A DNA stretch of 64,000 bases, taken from Mesoflavibacter sp. GTDB lineage: Bacteria > Pseudomonadota > Alphaproteobacteria > UBA8366 > Aestuariispiraceae. The translations under genes were made by a program, and so were the position numbers. The DNA lies in assembly GCA_017792345.1 (NCBI GenBank), contig CP051228.1, positions 4,742,148-4,806,147 on the forward strand. The letters run 5' to 3'. The notes beneath the pieces are model-generated. The model did not search any database. It was not told the DNA's origin and was given only the letters and a program-made list of their open reading frames with translations. Position 1 is the stretch's first letter, and the number at the start of each line of letters is the position of its first letter. Below are positions 45,243 to 54,075 of the stretch, one piece after another.

Positions 45243-46238
45243 ATGCCCCGCGTCTCGATCCTCATAGTCACCTACAATAACGCATCACAGATTAAGCGTT
45301 GCCTGACCGCCGTCGCGACGCAGGATTTCAGCGATTTCGACGTCGTCATCATCGACAACGCGTCGACCGACGGTACGCCGGATCGGATCACCCTTCCCGA
45401 TTCGCGCTTCTCCCTGGTGCGAAACGCGGACAATACCGGATTTGCCGCGGCGAACAATCAAGCGGCGGCAGCGACCCACTCCGAATTCATCGCGACCCTG
45501 AACCCCGACGCCTACCCCGCCAGGGACTGGCTGCGGTGCTTGATCGATGCCGCCGACGCGCATCCCGCCGCCGCCTTCGGATCGACCCAGATTTCCGATG
45601 CCGATCCCGACCGATATGACGGGCTGGGCGATACGTTCTGGATCGGCGGTCTGTACTGGCGCGGCGGCTATGGGCAACGGGTCCAACCGGAATCGCCACC
45701 CGCCTTGGCCGAGGTTTTTGCCGCCTGCGCCGCGGCCGCGATGTACCGCCGCGCCGATTTCGAGGCACTGGGCGGTTTCGACGAAGGCTTCTTCTGCTAT
45801 GGCGAGGATGTCGACCTGTCCTTCCGGTTGCGAATGACGGGTCGGCCGATCATGCAAGTCGGCGCGGCACTTGTCCGGCACGAAGGATATGCGTCCTCCG
45901 CAAGACACAGCGATTTCGCGGCCTTTCATGGAAGCCGTAACCGCATCTGGGTTTGGCTGAAGAACATGCCCACCGTTTTGATGATCCCGCTGTTGCCGCT
46001 TTTCATCCTGACTCAAACCGCCATGGCGCTGCGCGACCTCGCGATGCTGCGACCGGCGGCTCTGCGCGGGCTCGTTGCGGCAATCGACGGGTTGGGGCCG
46101 GTCTGGCGGCAACGGCGTATCGTCCAAGAGCAACGGCGGGCGAGGATTGGAGACCTTCTGCGGGTCATGGCCGTTTCGCCGCACCGCCTGTTGACCCGGG
46201 ACGCCTTGACGCGTCCAGTCGATCAGAGGGACTCGTAA
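45243..46238 (+). CDS. Glycosyltransferase family 2 (WbbL-like)
   Basis: 331 residues. RVSILIVTYNNASQIKRCL, VVIIDNASTDGTPD, NADNTGFAAANNQAA and FIATLNPDAYPARDWL show the rhamnosyltransferase-like GT2 branch with NPD as metal motif; FDEGFFCYGEDVDLSFRL is the ED acceptor motif. A hydrophobic stretch near residues 245-265 (TVLMIPLLPLFILTQTAMAL) suggests membrane attachment. It is the only rightward gene of the export block. Its last 16 bases overlap the convergent ialB-like gene. Confidence 0.91.
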   Translation: MPRVSILIVTYNNASQIKRCLTAVATQDFSDFDVVIIDNASTDGTPDRITLPDSRFSLVRNADNTGFAAANNQAAAATHSEFIATLNPDAYPARDWLRCLIDAADAHPAAAFGSTQISDADPDRYDGLGDTFWIGGLYWRGGYGQRVQPESPPALAEVFAACAAAAMYRRADFEALGGFDEGFFCYGEDVDLSFRLRMTGRPIMQVGAALVRHEGYASSARHSDFAAFHGSRNRIWVWLKNMPTVLMIPLLPLFILTQTAMALRDLAMLRPAALRGLVAAIDGLGPVWRQRRIVQEQRRARIGDLLRVMAVSPHRLLTRDALTRPVDQRDS

Positions 46239-46741
46239 GCCGCCGTAAAGCCGCGCAGTGAGACGCGGACCGGTATGGGATTCTCAGGGCGGGATGCGGC
46301 CTTGATCGTGATCAGGGCCTGCGCGCCGCGCTTCATCGCGGCCACCTGCTCCGCCGTCAGCGCCAGATTGGCGATACATCCCGCAGGAGCGCAGAAATCA
46401 TAAGCGAAACGCAGCGGTTCCCCGCCGTCGACCTGGAACAGCAGCCCCTCCGGCAGGGCCGTGCCCAATGGCACGACCGCCGTGGCGCCGGCCGGTGCAG
46501 GTCCGCCCGGTGCAAGCCGGATCAGGCTGAACTCCACCATCGGTCGACCCTGGTCGTTCGACGCGGTTTGAACCATGTAGCATTCGTCCGGGCGGACCGC
46601 ATTGCAGCGTATGTCCCAATCGCCATGGGTTTCGCGCAAAACTTCGGTGGATTGGGCGGGTTGGCTCTGCGCCGTCGCGTTGCCGATGGGCAGCGAGGCC
46701 GCAATGGCCAGCGCCAGGGCGGCAATGGCTCGGATAAACAT
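46223..46741 (-). CDS. Invasion-associated locus B (IalB) family protein
   Basis: 172 residues with a signal peptide (AIAALALAIAASLPIGNATAQ). IalB pattern: HGDWDIRCN near the N terminus, DECYMVQTA, VVPLGTALPEGLLFQVDGGE, FAYDFCAPAGCIANLALTAE, MKRGAQALITI. Four Cys residues likely form two disulfides in the periplasm. IalB proteins are alphaproteobacterial envelope proteins; the founding member aids erythrocyte invasion in Bartonella, but most members are in free-living species and of unknown role. The ATG at 46741 gives a good signal sequence. Confidence 0.9.
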   Translation of the reverse strand: MFIRAIAALALAIAASLPIGNATAQSQPAQSTEVLRETHGDWDIRCNAVRPDECYMVQTASNDQGRPMVEFSLIRLAPGGPAPAGATAVVPLGTALPEGLLFQVDGGEPLRFAYDFCAPAGCIANLALTAEQVAAMKRGAQALITIKAASRPENPIPVRVSLRGFTAAYESL

Positions 46742-46829
46742 CGGATCACCCGGTTCGGTTCAGTCTGCCGCCAAGTCTAACGGCTGCCGACGGCCCGATA
46801 AACCCGTCTCACACGGCAAGAAGGATCAA

Positions 46830-47072
46830 TCAGCCGCGAGGCTGATAGTCTTTTGGCGCAAACCAGATCTTCTGTTCGTGAATCCGGCCCAGCAAACCGC
46901 GCAATTGCTGAATCTCGTTCTGCAATCCGGACAGATCCGGTTTGCCGTCCACGCCGTCACCGGTCGTGTTCAGAACCTTCCGTGACAGATCCCCCACGCG
47001 TTGCGTCAGCGACGCCTCAATCCGGTCGATATCCTGAATGTCCAACTCGAAATGGGTTCGATATTTCGGCAT
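46830..47072 (-). CDS. Small conserved-looking hypothetical protein
   Basis: 80 residues, MPKYRTHFELDIQDIDRIE at the start and a predicted helix-rich middle (DRIEASLTQRVGDLSRKVL and LSGLQNEIQQLRGLLGRIH) that could be a short coiled coil, then WFAPKDYQPRG. No signal peptide and no known motif. Codon use matches the neighbours and the two helices are regular, which supports its being a real gene. Nothing in the surroundings suggests a role. Confidence 0.6.
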   Translation of the reverse strand: MPKYRTHFELDIQDIDRIEASLTQRVGDLSRKVLNTTGDGVDGKPDLSGLQNEIQQLRGLLGRIHEQKIWFAPKDYQPRG

Positions 47073-47437
47073 GATGACGGTTCCGGTCTGGCGGTGAGTG
47101 CGGGAAAATCTTTCTCCGCATGTTGCAGTGCGAGATATACCGAGACTCGTCGAGGTTTCAATTTCTTTTTTCCAAAAGCGACCCTAATTGCCGCTCATGC
47201 GACCAAGTGGGACAATCGGATTGCGATTGAAGGCCCCGCCCCCGCGGGATAGGTCTTACGGACCTCGTTCGTTCAAATCTGTTGCCGGAACGGGAAACCA
47301 TGGCGCAACCGGCTGCGGTTTTGGGGCGAACAGGCCGACGGATGGCCGCGGGGGTTTCTATTTTGAGTAAAGAATGCGCTAAGCTGTCGCTGCGCCTGAC
47401 GGGCGACTGAAGAAACTGGATGGGGGGCGGGATCGCG
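47073..47437. other. Intergenic region (365 bp) upstream of the SLC13-type transporter
   Basis: No gene is supported. The first 100 bases are AT-richer (a run of T near 47165) and could hold the leftward promoter of the small protein; the last 60 bases precede the transporter start. No clear operator, riboswitch or promoter was found. Confidence 0.45.
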
Positions 47438-49294
47438 ATGGATTTGGCCGATGTGAAGACCCTGGAAATGATCCTGGTCTTCATTCTGATCGGCGGCGCG
47501 CTGTATCTCTATGCGACCGAGAAATTGGCGCTGGAGGTCACATCGCTGGCGGTGATCTGCGCATTGATGGTCGTCTTCCATCTGCTGCCGGTGCCCGGCC
47601 CGGACGGCGACAATCTGTTGGACGCCCACAAGCTGCTGACCGGATTCGCCAATCCGGCGATGATGACCGTGCTGGCCCTCCTGATCCTGGGCGAAGGCTT
47701 GAACCGGACCGGCGCATTGGACAGCGCCGCGACGATTGTCTATGCAGCGGCGAAGGGCCGGCCGACAGCGGCGATCGGGATGGCACTTTTGCTGGTCGGC
47801 GCTGTTTCGGCGGTGCTGAACAACATTCCCGTCGTTGTCCTGTTCATCCCCATCATGCAGGCCCTGGCCGTCCGGTCGAACCGCAGCGCGGGCCGCTATA
47901 TGATGCCGCTCAGCTTCGCGGCCATTCTGGGCGGGATGACGACGCTGATCGGGTCGTCAACCAACCTTCTGGTGTCCAGTGCGATGATCGAACTGGGCGA
48001 GGAAGGCTTCAGCTTTTTCAGTTTCACCATTCCGGGATTGGTCGTGGCCGGCGCCGGGATGGTCTATGTCATCCTGATCCTGCCGAAACTGTTGCCCGAC
48101 CGCGAAGGAGAGACCGGCGGCGCCCAGCGCGAGGCCAAACAGTTCAAGGCCCAGATCACCGTTCGGCGCGGCAGCGTGCTGGACGGGATGACGCCCTCCG
48201 CCGGTTTCTTCCCCGGCCTGCCCGGCATCACCGTCCTGTCGATCGAACGCGGCGAGGAGACCTTCACGCCGCCCTATGAGGAAATTCCCCTGCAACGGGA
48301 TGACATCCTGATCGTCGCGGCGACCCGCGAACGCCTGCTGCAGTTCCACAAGGACAACCCGAAATCCCTGACGCCGGAGATCATGTCCGGCAGCGGCATG
48401 GCGCGGATAATCGATGCCGATGCCCGGTGGCGTACCGGCGCGCAATCCGTCGCCGAGGTGATGGTGACACCCGGGTCACGCATGGTGGGCCGGACGCTGG
48501 ACACGATCGGCTTCCGCTATCGCCATGACTGCGTCGTCCTGGGCATCGAACGCCGCAGCCGGATGCCGCGCACCCGCCCGACCGAGATCCCGCTGGAATC
48601 GGGCGACATCCTGCTGATCCAGGGCCGCCGCGCCGATATCGAAGCCCTGCGCGGCAGCCAAGAGGTCGTGCTGCTGGAATGGTCGGCGGAAGATCTGCCG
48701 CAGCCGCATCATGCCAAACGAGCCGGGCTGATCTTCTTCGGGACCGTCGGCGCCGCTGCGACCGGGGTTCTGCCGACCGAGGTCGCGACCCTGACCGGCG
48801 CCGCGGCGATGGTGATATCCGGCGCCCTGAGCGCCGAAGAGGCGATCCGCGCCATCGACCACAAGATCATTCTGCTGATCGCCGCCGCCCTGGCCCTGGG
48901 CGCATCGATGCAGGCGACCGGTGGGGCCGCCTTCCTGGCCCATGGGTTGGTCGTATTGCTGGGCGAATCCAGTCCGGCCGTTGTGCTGTCCGGGTTCTTC
49001 CTTCTGACCGCCGTGCTGGCCAATGTCCTGTCTACAAAGGCGACAGCGGTCCTGTTCACCCCCATCGCGGTCGCCATCGCCCACGATATCGGCGTCCCGG
49101 CGGAGGCCTTCGCGGTCGCGGTCGTGTTTGCGGCCAACTGTTCCTTCGGCAGTCCTGTCGGATACCAGACCAACCTTCTGGTCATGGCGCCGGGCGGATA
49201 CAAGTTCAAAGACTTCATTCGGGCCGGCACGCCGCTGCTTCTGATCTGCTGGGCCGCATTCAGTCTGTTCGCGCCGTTTTGGTTCGACCTTTAA
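47438..49294 (+). CDS. SLC13/DASS-type permease with two TrkA-C (RCK_C) domains
   Basis: 618 residues from the ATG at 47438, preceded by GGGGGGCGGGA; an ATG at 47420 has no ribosome-binding site. Twelve or so helices in two halves. The hairpin motifs NNIPVVVLFIP and GSSTNLLVSSAM (first half) and the matching STKATAVLFTP and GSPVGYQTNLLVMAPG (second half) are the sodium/substrate sites of the family. Two cytoplasmic RCK_C domains lie between the halves (about residues 225-300 and 325-395), as in SAC1-like sulfate or anion transporters. The ion is unknown, but sulfate would suit the sulfotransferases nearby (inference). Confidence 0.9.
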   Translation: MDLADVKTLEMILVFILIGGALYLYATEKLALEVTSLAVICALMVVFHLLPVPGPDGDNLLDAHKLLTGFANPAMMTVLALLILGEGLNRTGALDSAATIVYAAAKGRPTAAIGMALLLVGAVSAVLNNIPVVVLFIPIMQALAVRSNRSAGRYMMPLSFAAILGGMTTLIGSSTNLLVSSAMIELGEEGFSFFSFTIPGLVVAGAGMVYVILILPKLLPDREGETGGAQREAKQFKAQITVRRGSVLDGMTPSAGFFPGLPGITVLSIERGEETFTPPYEEIPLQRDDILIVAATRERLLQFHKDNPKSLTPEIMSGSGMARIIDADARWRTGAQSVAEVMVTPGSRMVGRTLDTIGFRYRHDCVVLGIERRSRMPRTRPTEIPLESGDILLIQGRRADIEALRGSQEVVLLEWSAEDLPQPHHAKRAGLIFFGTVGAAATGVLPTEVATLTGAAAMVISGALSAEEAIRAIDHKIILLIAAALALGASMQATGGAAFLAHGLVVLLGESSPAVVLSGFFLLTAVLANVLSTKATAVLFTPIAVAIAHDIGVPAEAFAVAVVFAANCSFGSPVGYQTNLLVMAPGGYKFKDFIRAGTPLLLICWAAFSLFAPFWFDL

Positions 49295-49318
49295 ATCCGG
49301 CGGGAGCCCCCTACATCC

Positions 49319-50356
49319 TTGGATGTTGTGACGGGCATTCCGACCAAATCCGCAATTTATCCGCCCCCCGTGCCGGCCGGCCAGGATGGGTCGCACCGTC
49401 GAGTCGGCCTGGAGTTCGAGTTCGCCGCGCTGAGGCCGCGCGACGCCGCTGAACTTGTTCGAGACCGTTTCGGCGGCGAGATCCGACAGAACAATCCCCA
49501 CCGCTATACGATCGAACACGGCGACCCGTCCCCTTTCCGGGTCGAACTGGACGCCCAGTATGTGCATCCGAACGACCGGCTTCGGGAAATCGATGAAACC
49601 CGCCCCTGGCTGACCGACCTGGTCACTTGGATCAAGGAGTTGGATGCCGAGACCAGCCGCATTCTGGGCGATCTGGCGGGCGACCTGATCCCCTGCGAGA
49701 TCGTGGCCCCGCCGATCGAATGGCCCCGGCTGATGGAAATGGAGACACTCTATCGGGATCTGGGCCATGCTGGCGCGGCAGGCACCGATGAAGGACTGCT
49801 CTATGCCTTCGGCCTGCATCTCAACATCGAGGTGACCGGCGAGACGGTGGACGACATCCTGCCCACCCTTCAGGCCTATCTGCTTTTGAGCCCTTGGCTG
49901 CGCTCGGACATCCGCGTCGATGGCATGCGGCGGGCCTTTCCCTATATCGACCCATTCCCATCATCCTATCTGCGCCATATCTGCCGACCAGGTTATGCGC
50001 CGGATATCGACGGCATGATCGCCGACTATCTGTCCTTCAACGACACCCGGAACCGCGAGTTGGACATGCTGCCCCACTTCGCGCATTTGCGGGCGGACCT
50101 TGTGCGCGCCGCAGTCGACGACCCCAGGGTGAAGCCGCGCCCCGCCTATCATTGGCGGCTGCCCAATACCTTGTTTTCGGAACGGTATGCGGGACCGGCG
50201 GCGGAATGGCAGCGCTGGCTGGCGGTCGAGCGCCTGGCCCAGGATCGCAAAGCGCTGACGGAGGCCTGCTGCGAACTCCAAACCCTCTCCACCTTCCCCC
50301 TGTCCGGTGACCTGCAACGCCTGTCGGATCGGCTGGGGGCGGAGTACCGGCTATGA
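49319..50356 (+). CDS. Amidoligase family protein (ATP-dependent COOH-NH2 ligase)
   Basis: 345 residues from a TTG; a GTG at 49328 is the alternative. RRVGLEFEFAAL near residue 30 is the amidoligase signature of the glutamine-synthetase/GCS-like fold, whose Glu residues bind Mg-ATP; HRYTIEHGDPSPFRVELDAQYV and CEIVAPPIEW follow as in the family. LYAFGLHLNIEVTG gives another acidic ligand set. Such enzymes ligate amino acids or polyamines to carboxylates and are usually paired with amidotransferase-like partners, as here: the next gene overlaps by 4 bp. The product is unknown and the pathway undescribed in detail. Confidence 0.85.
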   Translation: MDVVTGIPTKSAIYPPPVPAGQDGSHRRVGLEFEFAALRPRDAAELVRDRFGGEIRQNNPHRYTIEHGDPSPFRVELDAQYVHPNDRLREIDETRPWLTDLVTWIKELDAETSRILGDLAGDLIPCEIVAPPIEWPRLMEMETLYRDLGHAGAAGTDEGLLYAFGLHLNIEVTGETVDDILPTLQAYLLLSPWLRSDIRVDGMRRAFPYIDPFPSSYLRHICRPGYAPDIDGMIADYLSFNDTRNRELDMLPHFAHLRADLVRAAVDDPRVKPRPAYHWRLPNTLFSERYAGPAAEWQRWLAVERLAQDRKALTEACCELQTLSTFPLSGDLQRLSDRLGAEYRL

Positions 50357-51027
50357 GCAGACCGTTGATCGGCGTGACGACCAGCCATCTGCGCGGCTGG
50401 CGGTCCTGGCAGTTTCAGCGTTTCGCGATCTGGCGCGCCGGCGGCAAGGCCCGGCGCCTGACCGCCCGGCGCGTCGACGATGTAACGAAGGCCGCATCGG
50501 CACTCGACGGTCTTGTCATCGGCGGGGGCGATGATATTTCGGCATCCTTGTACGGCGGCGCGGTGCAGCCCGCGATTCGCATCGACCCGGAGCGCGACCG
50601 TTTGGAATACTCGCTGCTGGACGCTCTGGCCGGCTGCCCTGTCCCCGTTCTGGGCGTTTGCCGTGGCGCGCAGATGCTGGCCCTGTGGCGCGGCGGGTCG
50701 CTGATCGAGGACATCTACACCACCTATCCGGACCTGCCGCGACTGCGAACGGTGCTGCCGCGCAAGCGTGTCGACGTGGAACCGGACACCCGGTTGGCCG
50801 CCATCCTGGGCCGCGACCAGGTCTGGGTGAATTCCCTGCATCATCAGGCCGTCGAACAACCGGGCGACGGGATGCGCCTGGCCGCGGCGGATCGGCGCGG
50901 CGTGACGCAAGCGATCGAGCATCTGGGCGACCGGTTTCTGCTGGGCGTCCAATGGCATCCGGAATACATGCCTCAGAAAGCGGCTCAGCAAAGGCTCTAC
51001 CGCGCCTTGGTGGCCGCCGCGCGGTGA
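50353..51027 (+). CDS. Class I glutamine amidotransferase-like / peptidase C26 hydrolase
   Basis: 224 residues; ATGA overlap with the amidoligase stop. Triad visible: nucleophile C103 in VLGVCRGAQML, H202 and E204 in VQWHPEYM. VIGGGDDISASLYGG matches gamma-glutamyl-GABA hydrolase-type proteins (PuuD family). It would either split gamma-glutamyl amides or supply or remove ammonia. Coupling to the amidoligase implies the two act on the same gamma-amide-linked product, one building and the other cutting or editing (inference). Not followed by further genes in the operon. Confidence 0.88.
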   Translation: MSRPLIGVTTSHLRGWRSWQFQRFAIWRAGGKARRLTARRVDDVTKAASALDGLVIGGGDDISASLYGGAVQPAIRIDPERDRLEYSLLDALAGCPVPVLGVCRGAQMLALWRGGSLIEDIYTTYPDLPRLRTVLPRKRVDVEPDTRLAAILGRDQVWVNSLHHQAVEQPGDGMRLAAADRRGVTQAIEHLGDRFLLGVQWHPEYMPQKAAQQRLYRALVAAAR

Positions 51028-51072
51028 ATCGGTGAATGCGACGCTTTTGCGCGTTTTAGCGACAGAAGGCCG

Positions 51073-51101
51073 TTGACGTACTGCGTGACCGACCCTAGCT
51101 T
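51073..51101 (+). promoter_or_regulatory. Promoter of serC-serA
   Basis: TTGACG (51073-51078) and TAGCTT (51096-51101) are separated by 17 bp, a good sigma70-type match, 33 bp before the TTG start codon of serC. No riboswitch-like fold is apparent in the short leader. It starts 46 bp after the amidotransferase-like gene. Confidence 0.55.
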
Positions 51102-51134
51102 CCGCACACTTCCTCATCCCATGGAGAGCCCGCC

Positions 51135-52292
51135 TTGACCGCCAACGTCCCTCGCCCGGATCAACGTCCGGCAAATCCGCTGTTCTCTTCCGGACCCTGC
51201 GCGAAGCGGCCGGGCTGGTCGCCCGCCGCGCTGGAAGACGCGCTGCTGGGCCGGTCGCACCGATCCGCGCCGGGCAAGGCGAAGCTGAAGGAAGTCATCG
51301 ACCGCAGCCGCGCAATCCTGGGCCTGCCCGATGATTACCGGCTGGCGATTGTGCCCGCGTCGGATACGGGCGCGGTGGAAATGGCGATGTGGTCCCTACT
51401 CGGCCCGCGCGGCGTCGACATGCTGGCCTGGGAAAGCTTCGGCAAAGGCTGGGTCACCGACGTCGCCAAGCAACTGAAGCTGGAGGATGTGCGGGTGATC
51501 GAGGCCGATTACGGCCTGCTGCCCAATCTCGACGCGGTCGATACCGACCGGGACGTGGTCTTCACCTGGAACGGCACGACCAGCGGGGTTCGGGTCCCCG
51601 ACGCGGACTGGATTGCCGATGATCGCGGGGGGCTGACCATCTGCGACGCGACCTCTGCCGCCTTCGCGATGGACCTGCCCTGGCCGAAGCTGGATGTGGT
51701 CACCTGGTCCTGGCAAAAGGTGCTGGGCGGTGAAGGCGCCCATGGCATGCTGGTCCTGTCGCCGCGCGCCGTCGAACGCCTGGAAAGCCACAGCCCCGCC
51801 TGGCCGATGCCGAAGATTTTCCGCCTGACCAAGGGCGGCAAGCTGATCGAAGGCGTCTTCAAGGGCGAGACGATCAATACCCCGTCCATGCTGTGCGTCG
51901 AGGACGCGATCGATTCCCTGAAATGGGCCGAGGATATCGGCGGCCTGCGCGCCCTGATCGACCGGTCGCAGCAGAATCTGGAAATCGTCGAGGACTGGGT
52001 CGCGCGCACCGATTGGATCGAATTCCTGCCGAACGACCCGGCCTCGCGCTCCAGCACCTCGATCTGCCTGATGCTGTCCGAACAATGCCCGCTGGAAGGC
52101 GACAAGCGGGAAACCGCGCCGAAACGCATGGCCGGACTGCTGGAGAAGGAAGGGATCGCCCTGGATATCAACGGTTATCGCGATGCCCCCCCGGGCCTGC
52201 GCATCTGGGGCGGGGCGACGGTGGAACCGTCGAATATGGCGGCGCTGATGCCGTGGCTCGACTGGGCCTATGCCCAAATCCTGGCGGAGTAA
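51135..52292 (+). CDS. serC: Phosphoserine aminotransferase
   Basis: 385 residues from a TTG with GGAGAG upstream. PLP enzyme converting 3-phosphohydroxypyruvate and glutamate to phosphoserine, second step of serine synthesis. The lysine that binds PLP is in [29 protein letters not shown] holds the pyridine-ring Asp; [12 protein letters not shown] and [15 protein letters not shown] at the N terminus are typical of the alphaproteobacterial SerC subgroup. Directly upstream of serA with 4 bases between stop and ATG, forming a biosynthetic operon with its own promoter. Confidence 0.96.
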   Translation: MTANVPRPDQRPANPLFSSGPCAKRPGWSPAALEDALLGRSHRSAPGKAKLKEVIDRSRAILGLPDDYRLAIVPASDTGAVEMAMWSLLGPRGVDMLAWESFGKGWVTDVAKQLKLEDVRVIEADYGLLPNLDAVDTDRDVVFTWNGTTSGVRVPDADWIADDRGGLTICDATSAAFAMDLPWPKLDVVTWSWQKVLGGEGAHGMLVLSPRAVERLESHSPAWPMPKIFRLTKGGKLIEGVFKGETINTPSMLCVEDAIDSLKWAEDIGGLRALIDRSQQNLEIVEDWVARTDWIEFLPNDPASRSSTSICLMLSEQCPLEGDKRETAPKRMAGLLEKEGIALDINGYRDAPPGLRIWGGATVEPSNMAALMPWLDWAYAQILAE

Positions 52293-52296
52293 GCTG

Positions 52297-53877
52297 ATGC
52301 CGAAAGTACTGATTTCCGACAAGCTGAGCGACCGCGCCGTCGCCGTGTTCCGGGACCGGGGAATCGACGTCGATTTCGAACCCGGCTTATCGGCGGAGGA
52401 TCTGCTGGCCCGCATCGCCGATTACGACGGTCTGGCCATCCGGTCCGCGACGAAGGTGACCGATGCGGTCCTGGCCGCCGGGAACGGGCGGCTGAAAGTC
52501 GTCGGTCGCGCCGGGATCGGCGTCGACAATGTCGATCTGGCCGCCGCGACCAAGAACGGCGTCGTCGTCATGAACACGCCCTTCGGCAATTCGATCACGA
52601 CCGCCGAACATGCCGTCGCGATGATGATGGCGCTGGCCCGCCAGATCCCCGCCGCCGATGCCTCTACCCGCGCTGGCAAGTGGGAAAAATCGAAGTTCAT
52701 GGGCGTCGAACTGTTCGGAAAGACACTGGGGCTGGTCGGGTCCGGCAATATCGGCAGCATCGTCGCCGACCGCGCCCAGGGCCTGAAGATGAAGGTCGTC
52801 GCCTACGATCCCTTCCTGTCGCCGGAACGCGCGCGGGAATTGGGGGTCGAGAAGGTCGGTATCGACGACCTGCTGACCCGCGCCGATTTCATCACCATTC
52901 ACACGCCGCTGACCGACAGCACCCGCAATCTGCTCGACGCGAAGGCGCTGGCGAAGTGCAAGCCGGGCGTCCGCATCGTGAACTGCGCCCGCGGCGGTAT
53001 CATCGACGAGGCGGCACTGAAGGACGCGCTTGAAAGCGGCCATGTTGCCGGCGCGGCGCTGGACGTCTTCGCGGAGGAGCCGGCGCGGGACAACCCGCTG
53101 TTCGGCATTCCCAATGTCGTCGCCACCCCGCATCTGGGCGCGGCAACCGAAGAGGCGCAGGAGAATGTCGCCCTGCAGGTCGCGGAGCAGATGTCGGATT
53201 ACCTGCTGACCGGTGCCGTAAGCAACGCGCTGAACATGCCGTCGATTTCAGCCGAGGACGCACCCCGGCTGCAGCCCTATATGGCGCTGGCGTGCCAGTT
53301 GGGGTCCTTCGCGGGTCAGGTAACAGAGACGGCCATCAAGGCGGTGACGCTGGAGTTCGAAGGGCATGTCGCGAAGCTGAACGTCAAGCCGCTGGTCCAG
53401 GCGGCCCTGGCCGAAGTCATGAAACCGTTCTCCGACGCCGTGAACATGGTCAACGCCCCCGTCTTCGCGCGCGAGCGCGGGGTCGATGTGTCGGAAGTGG
53501 TGCATGACCGACCCGGCGACTATCAGACCCTGATCAAGCTGACGGTGAAGACCGAGCGATTCGAGCGGTCCCTGTCCGGTACGCTGTTCGGCGGCGCCCT
53601 GCCCCGGATCGTCGACATCAAGGGCATCGCCATCGAAGCCGAACTGACGCCGCATATGCTCTACATCACCAACCACGACAAGCCGGGCCTGATCGGCGGT
53701 TTGGGGACCGTTCTGGGCAATGCGGGCGTCAATATCGCGACCTTCCATCTGGGCCGCGCCCAGGCCGGCGGCGACGCCATCGCCCTGATCTCCGTCGATG
53801 AGGAGATTTCGCCGGACCTGCTGGCGCAGATTCAGTCCCTGCCGCAGATCAAACAGGTCAAGACCCTTCGGTTCTGA
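52297..53877 (+). CDS. serA: D-3-phosphoglycerate dehydrogenase
   Basis: 526 residues from the ATG at 52297; an earlier ATG at 52270 is inside serC. First step of serine synthesis. NAD-binding GLVGSGNIGSIVADRA; catalytic set is the Arg in NCARGGIIDE, the Glu in VFAEEPARDN and the His in ATPHLGAATEEA. The long form: an intervening domain follows the catalytic part, then a C-terminal ACT domain (NHDKPGLIGGLGTVLGNAGV) for serine feedback. Length matches type I PGDH. A strong terminator hairpin follows the stop. Confidence 0.97.
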   Translation: MPKVLISDKLSDRAVAVFRDRGIDVDFEPGLSAEDLLARIADYDGLAIRSATKVTDAVLAAGNGRLKVVGRAGIGVDNVDLAAATKNGVVVMNTPFGNSITTAEHAVAMMMALARQIPAADASTRAGKWEKSKFMGVELFGKTLGLVGSGNIGSIVADRAQGLKMKVVAYDPFLSPERARELGVEKVGIDDLLTRADFITIHTPLTDSTRNLLDAKALAKCKPGVRIVNCARGGIIDEAALKDALESGHVAGAALDVFAEEPARDNPLFGIPNVVATPHLGAATEEAQENVALQVAEQMSDYLLTGAVSNALNMPSISAEDAPRLQPYMALACQLGSFAGQVTETAIKAVTLEFEGHVAKLNVKPLVQAALAEVMKPFSDAVNMVNAPVFARERGVDVSEVVHDRPGDYQTLIKLTVKTERFERSLSGTLFGGALPRIVDIKGIAIEAELTPHMLYITNHDKPGLIGGLGTVLGNAGVNIATFHLGRAQAGGDAIALISVDEEISPDLLAQIQSLPQIKQVKTLRF

Positions 53878-53928
53878 CCGATCTGCCGGTTGTCGCCCTA
53901 ACCGCATCACAGCGGCACCGAGAATTTC

Positions 53929-53956
53929 GCGGGTGCGGCAGCACGGCCGCACCCGC
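53929..53956 (+). terminator. Hairpin terminator of serC-serA
   Basis: GCGGGTGCGGC (53929-53939) pairs perfectly with GCCGCACCCGC (53946-53956) around AGCACG. ATTT and a later TGTTTTC follow the stem, a weak U-tract. It starts 52 bases after the serA stop. Confidence 0.75.
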
Positions 53957-53977
53957 ATTTCCGTCCTGTTTTCAGCT

Positions 53978-53997
53978 TGGTAAGACCAATTTTACCA
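53978..53997. promoter_or_regulatory. Inverted repeat TGGTAA-N8-TTACCA upstream of phaZ
   Basis: TGGTAA (53978-53983) and TTACCA (53992-53997) form a perfect 6-bp dyad in an AT-rich block between the serA terminator and phaZ. Such a 20-bp dyad is the size of an operator. The regulator is unknown. Confidence 0.4.
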
Positions 53998-54075
53998 TTT
54001 TGTCTTATTTTGGCTTTCGCACCTGCAACATAAGCCGGTAAGCTTGGCGAAACGCTGAAACTCCAAGGATGGTTG

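Noticed and set aside
51028-51134. Possible riboswitch before serC
   Set aside because: The leader between the predicted start point and the TTG is only about 25-30 bases, too short for a known riboswitch.
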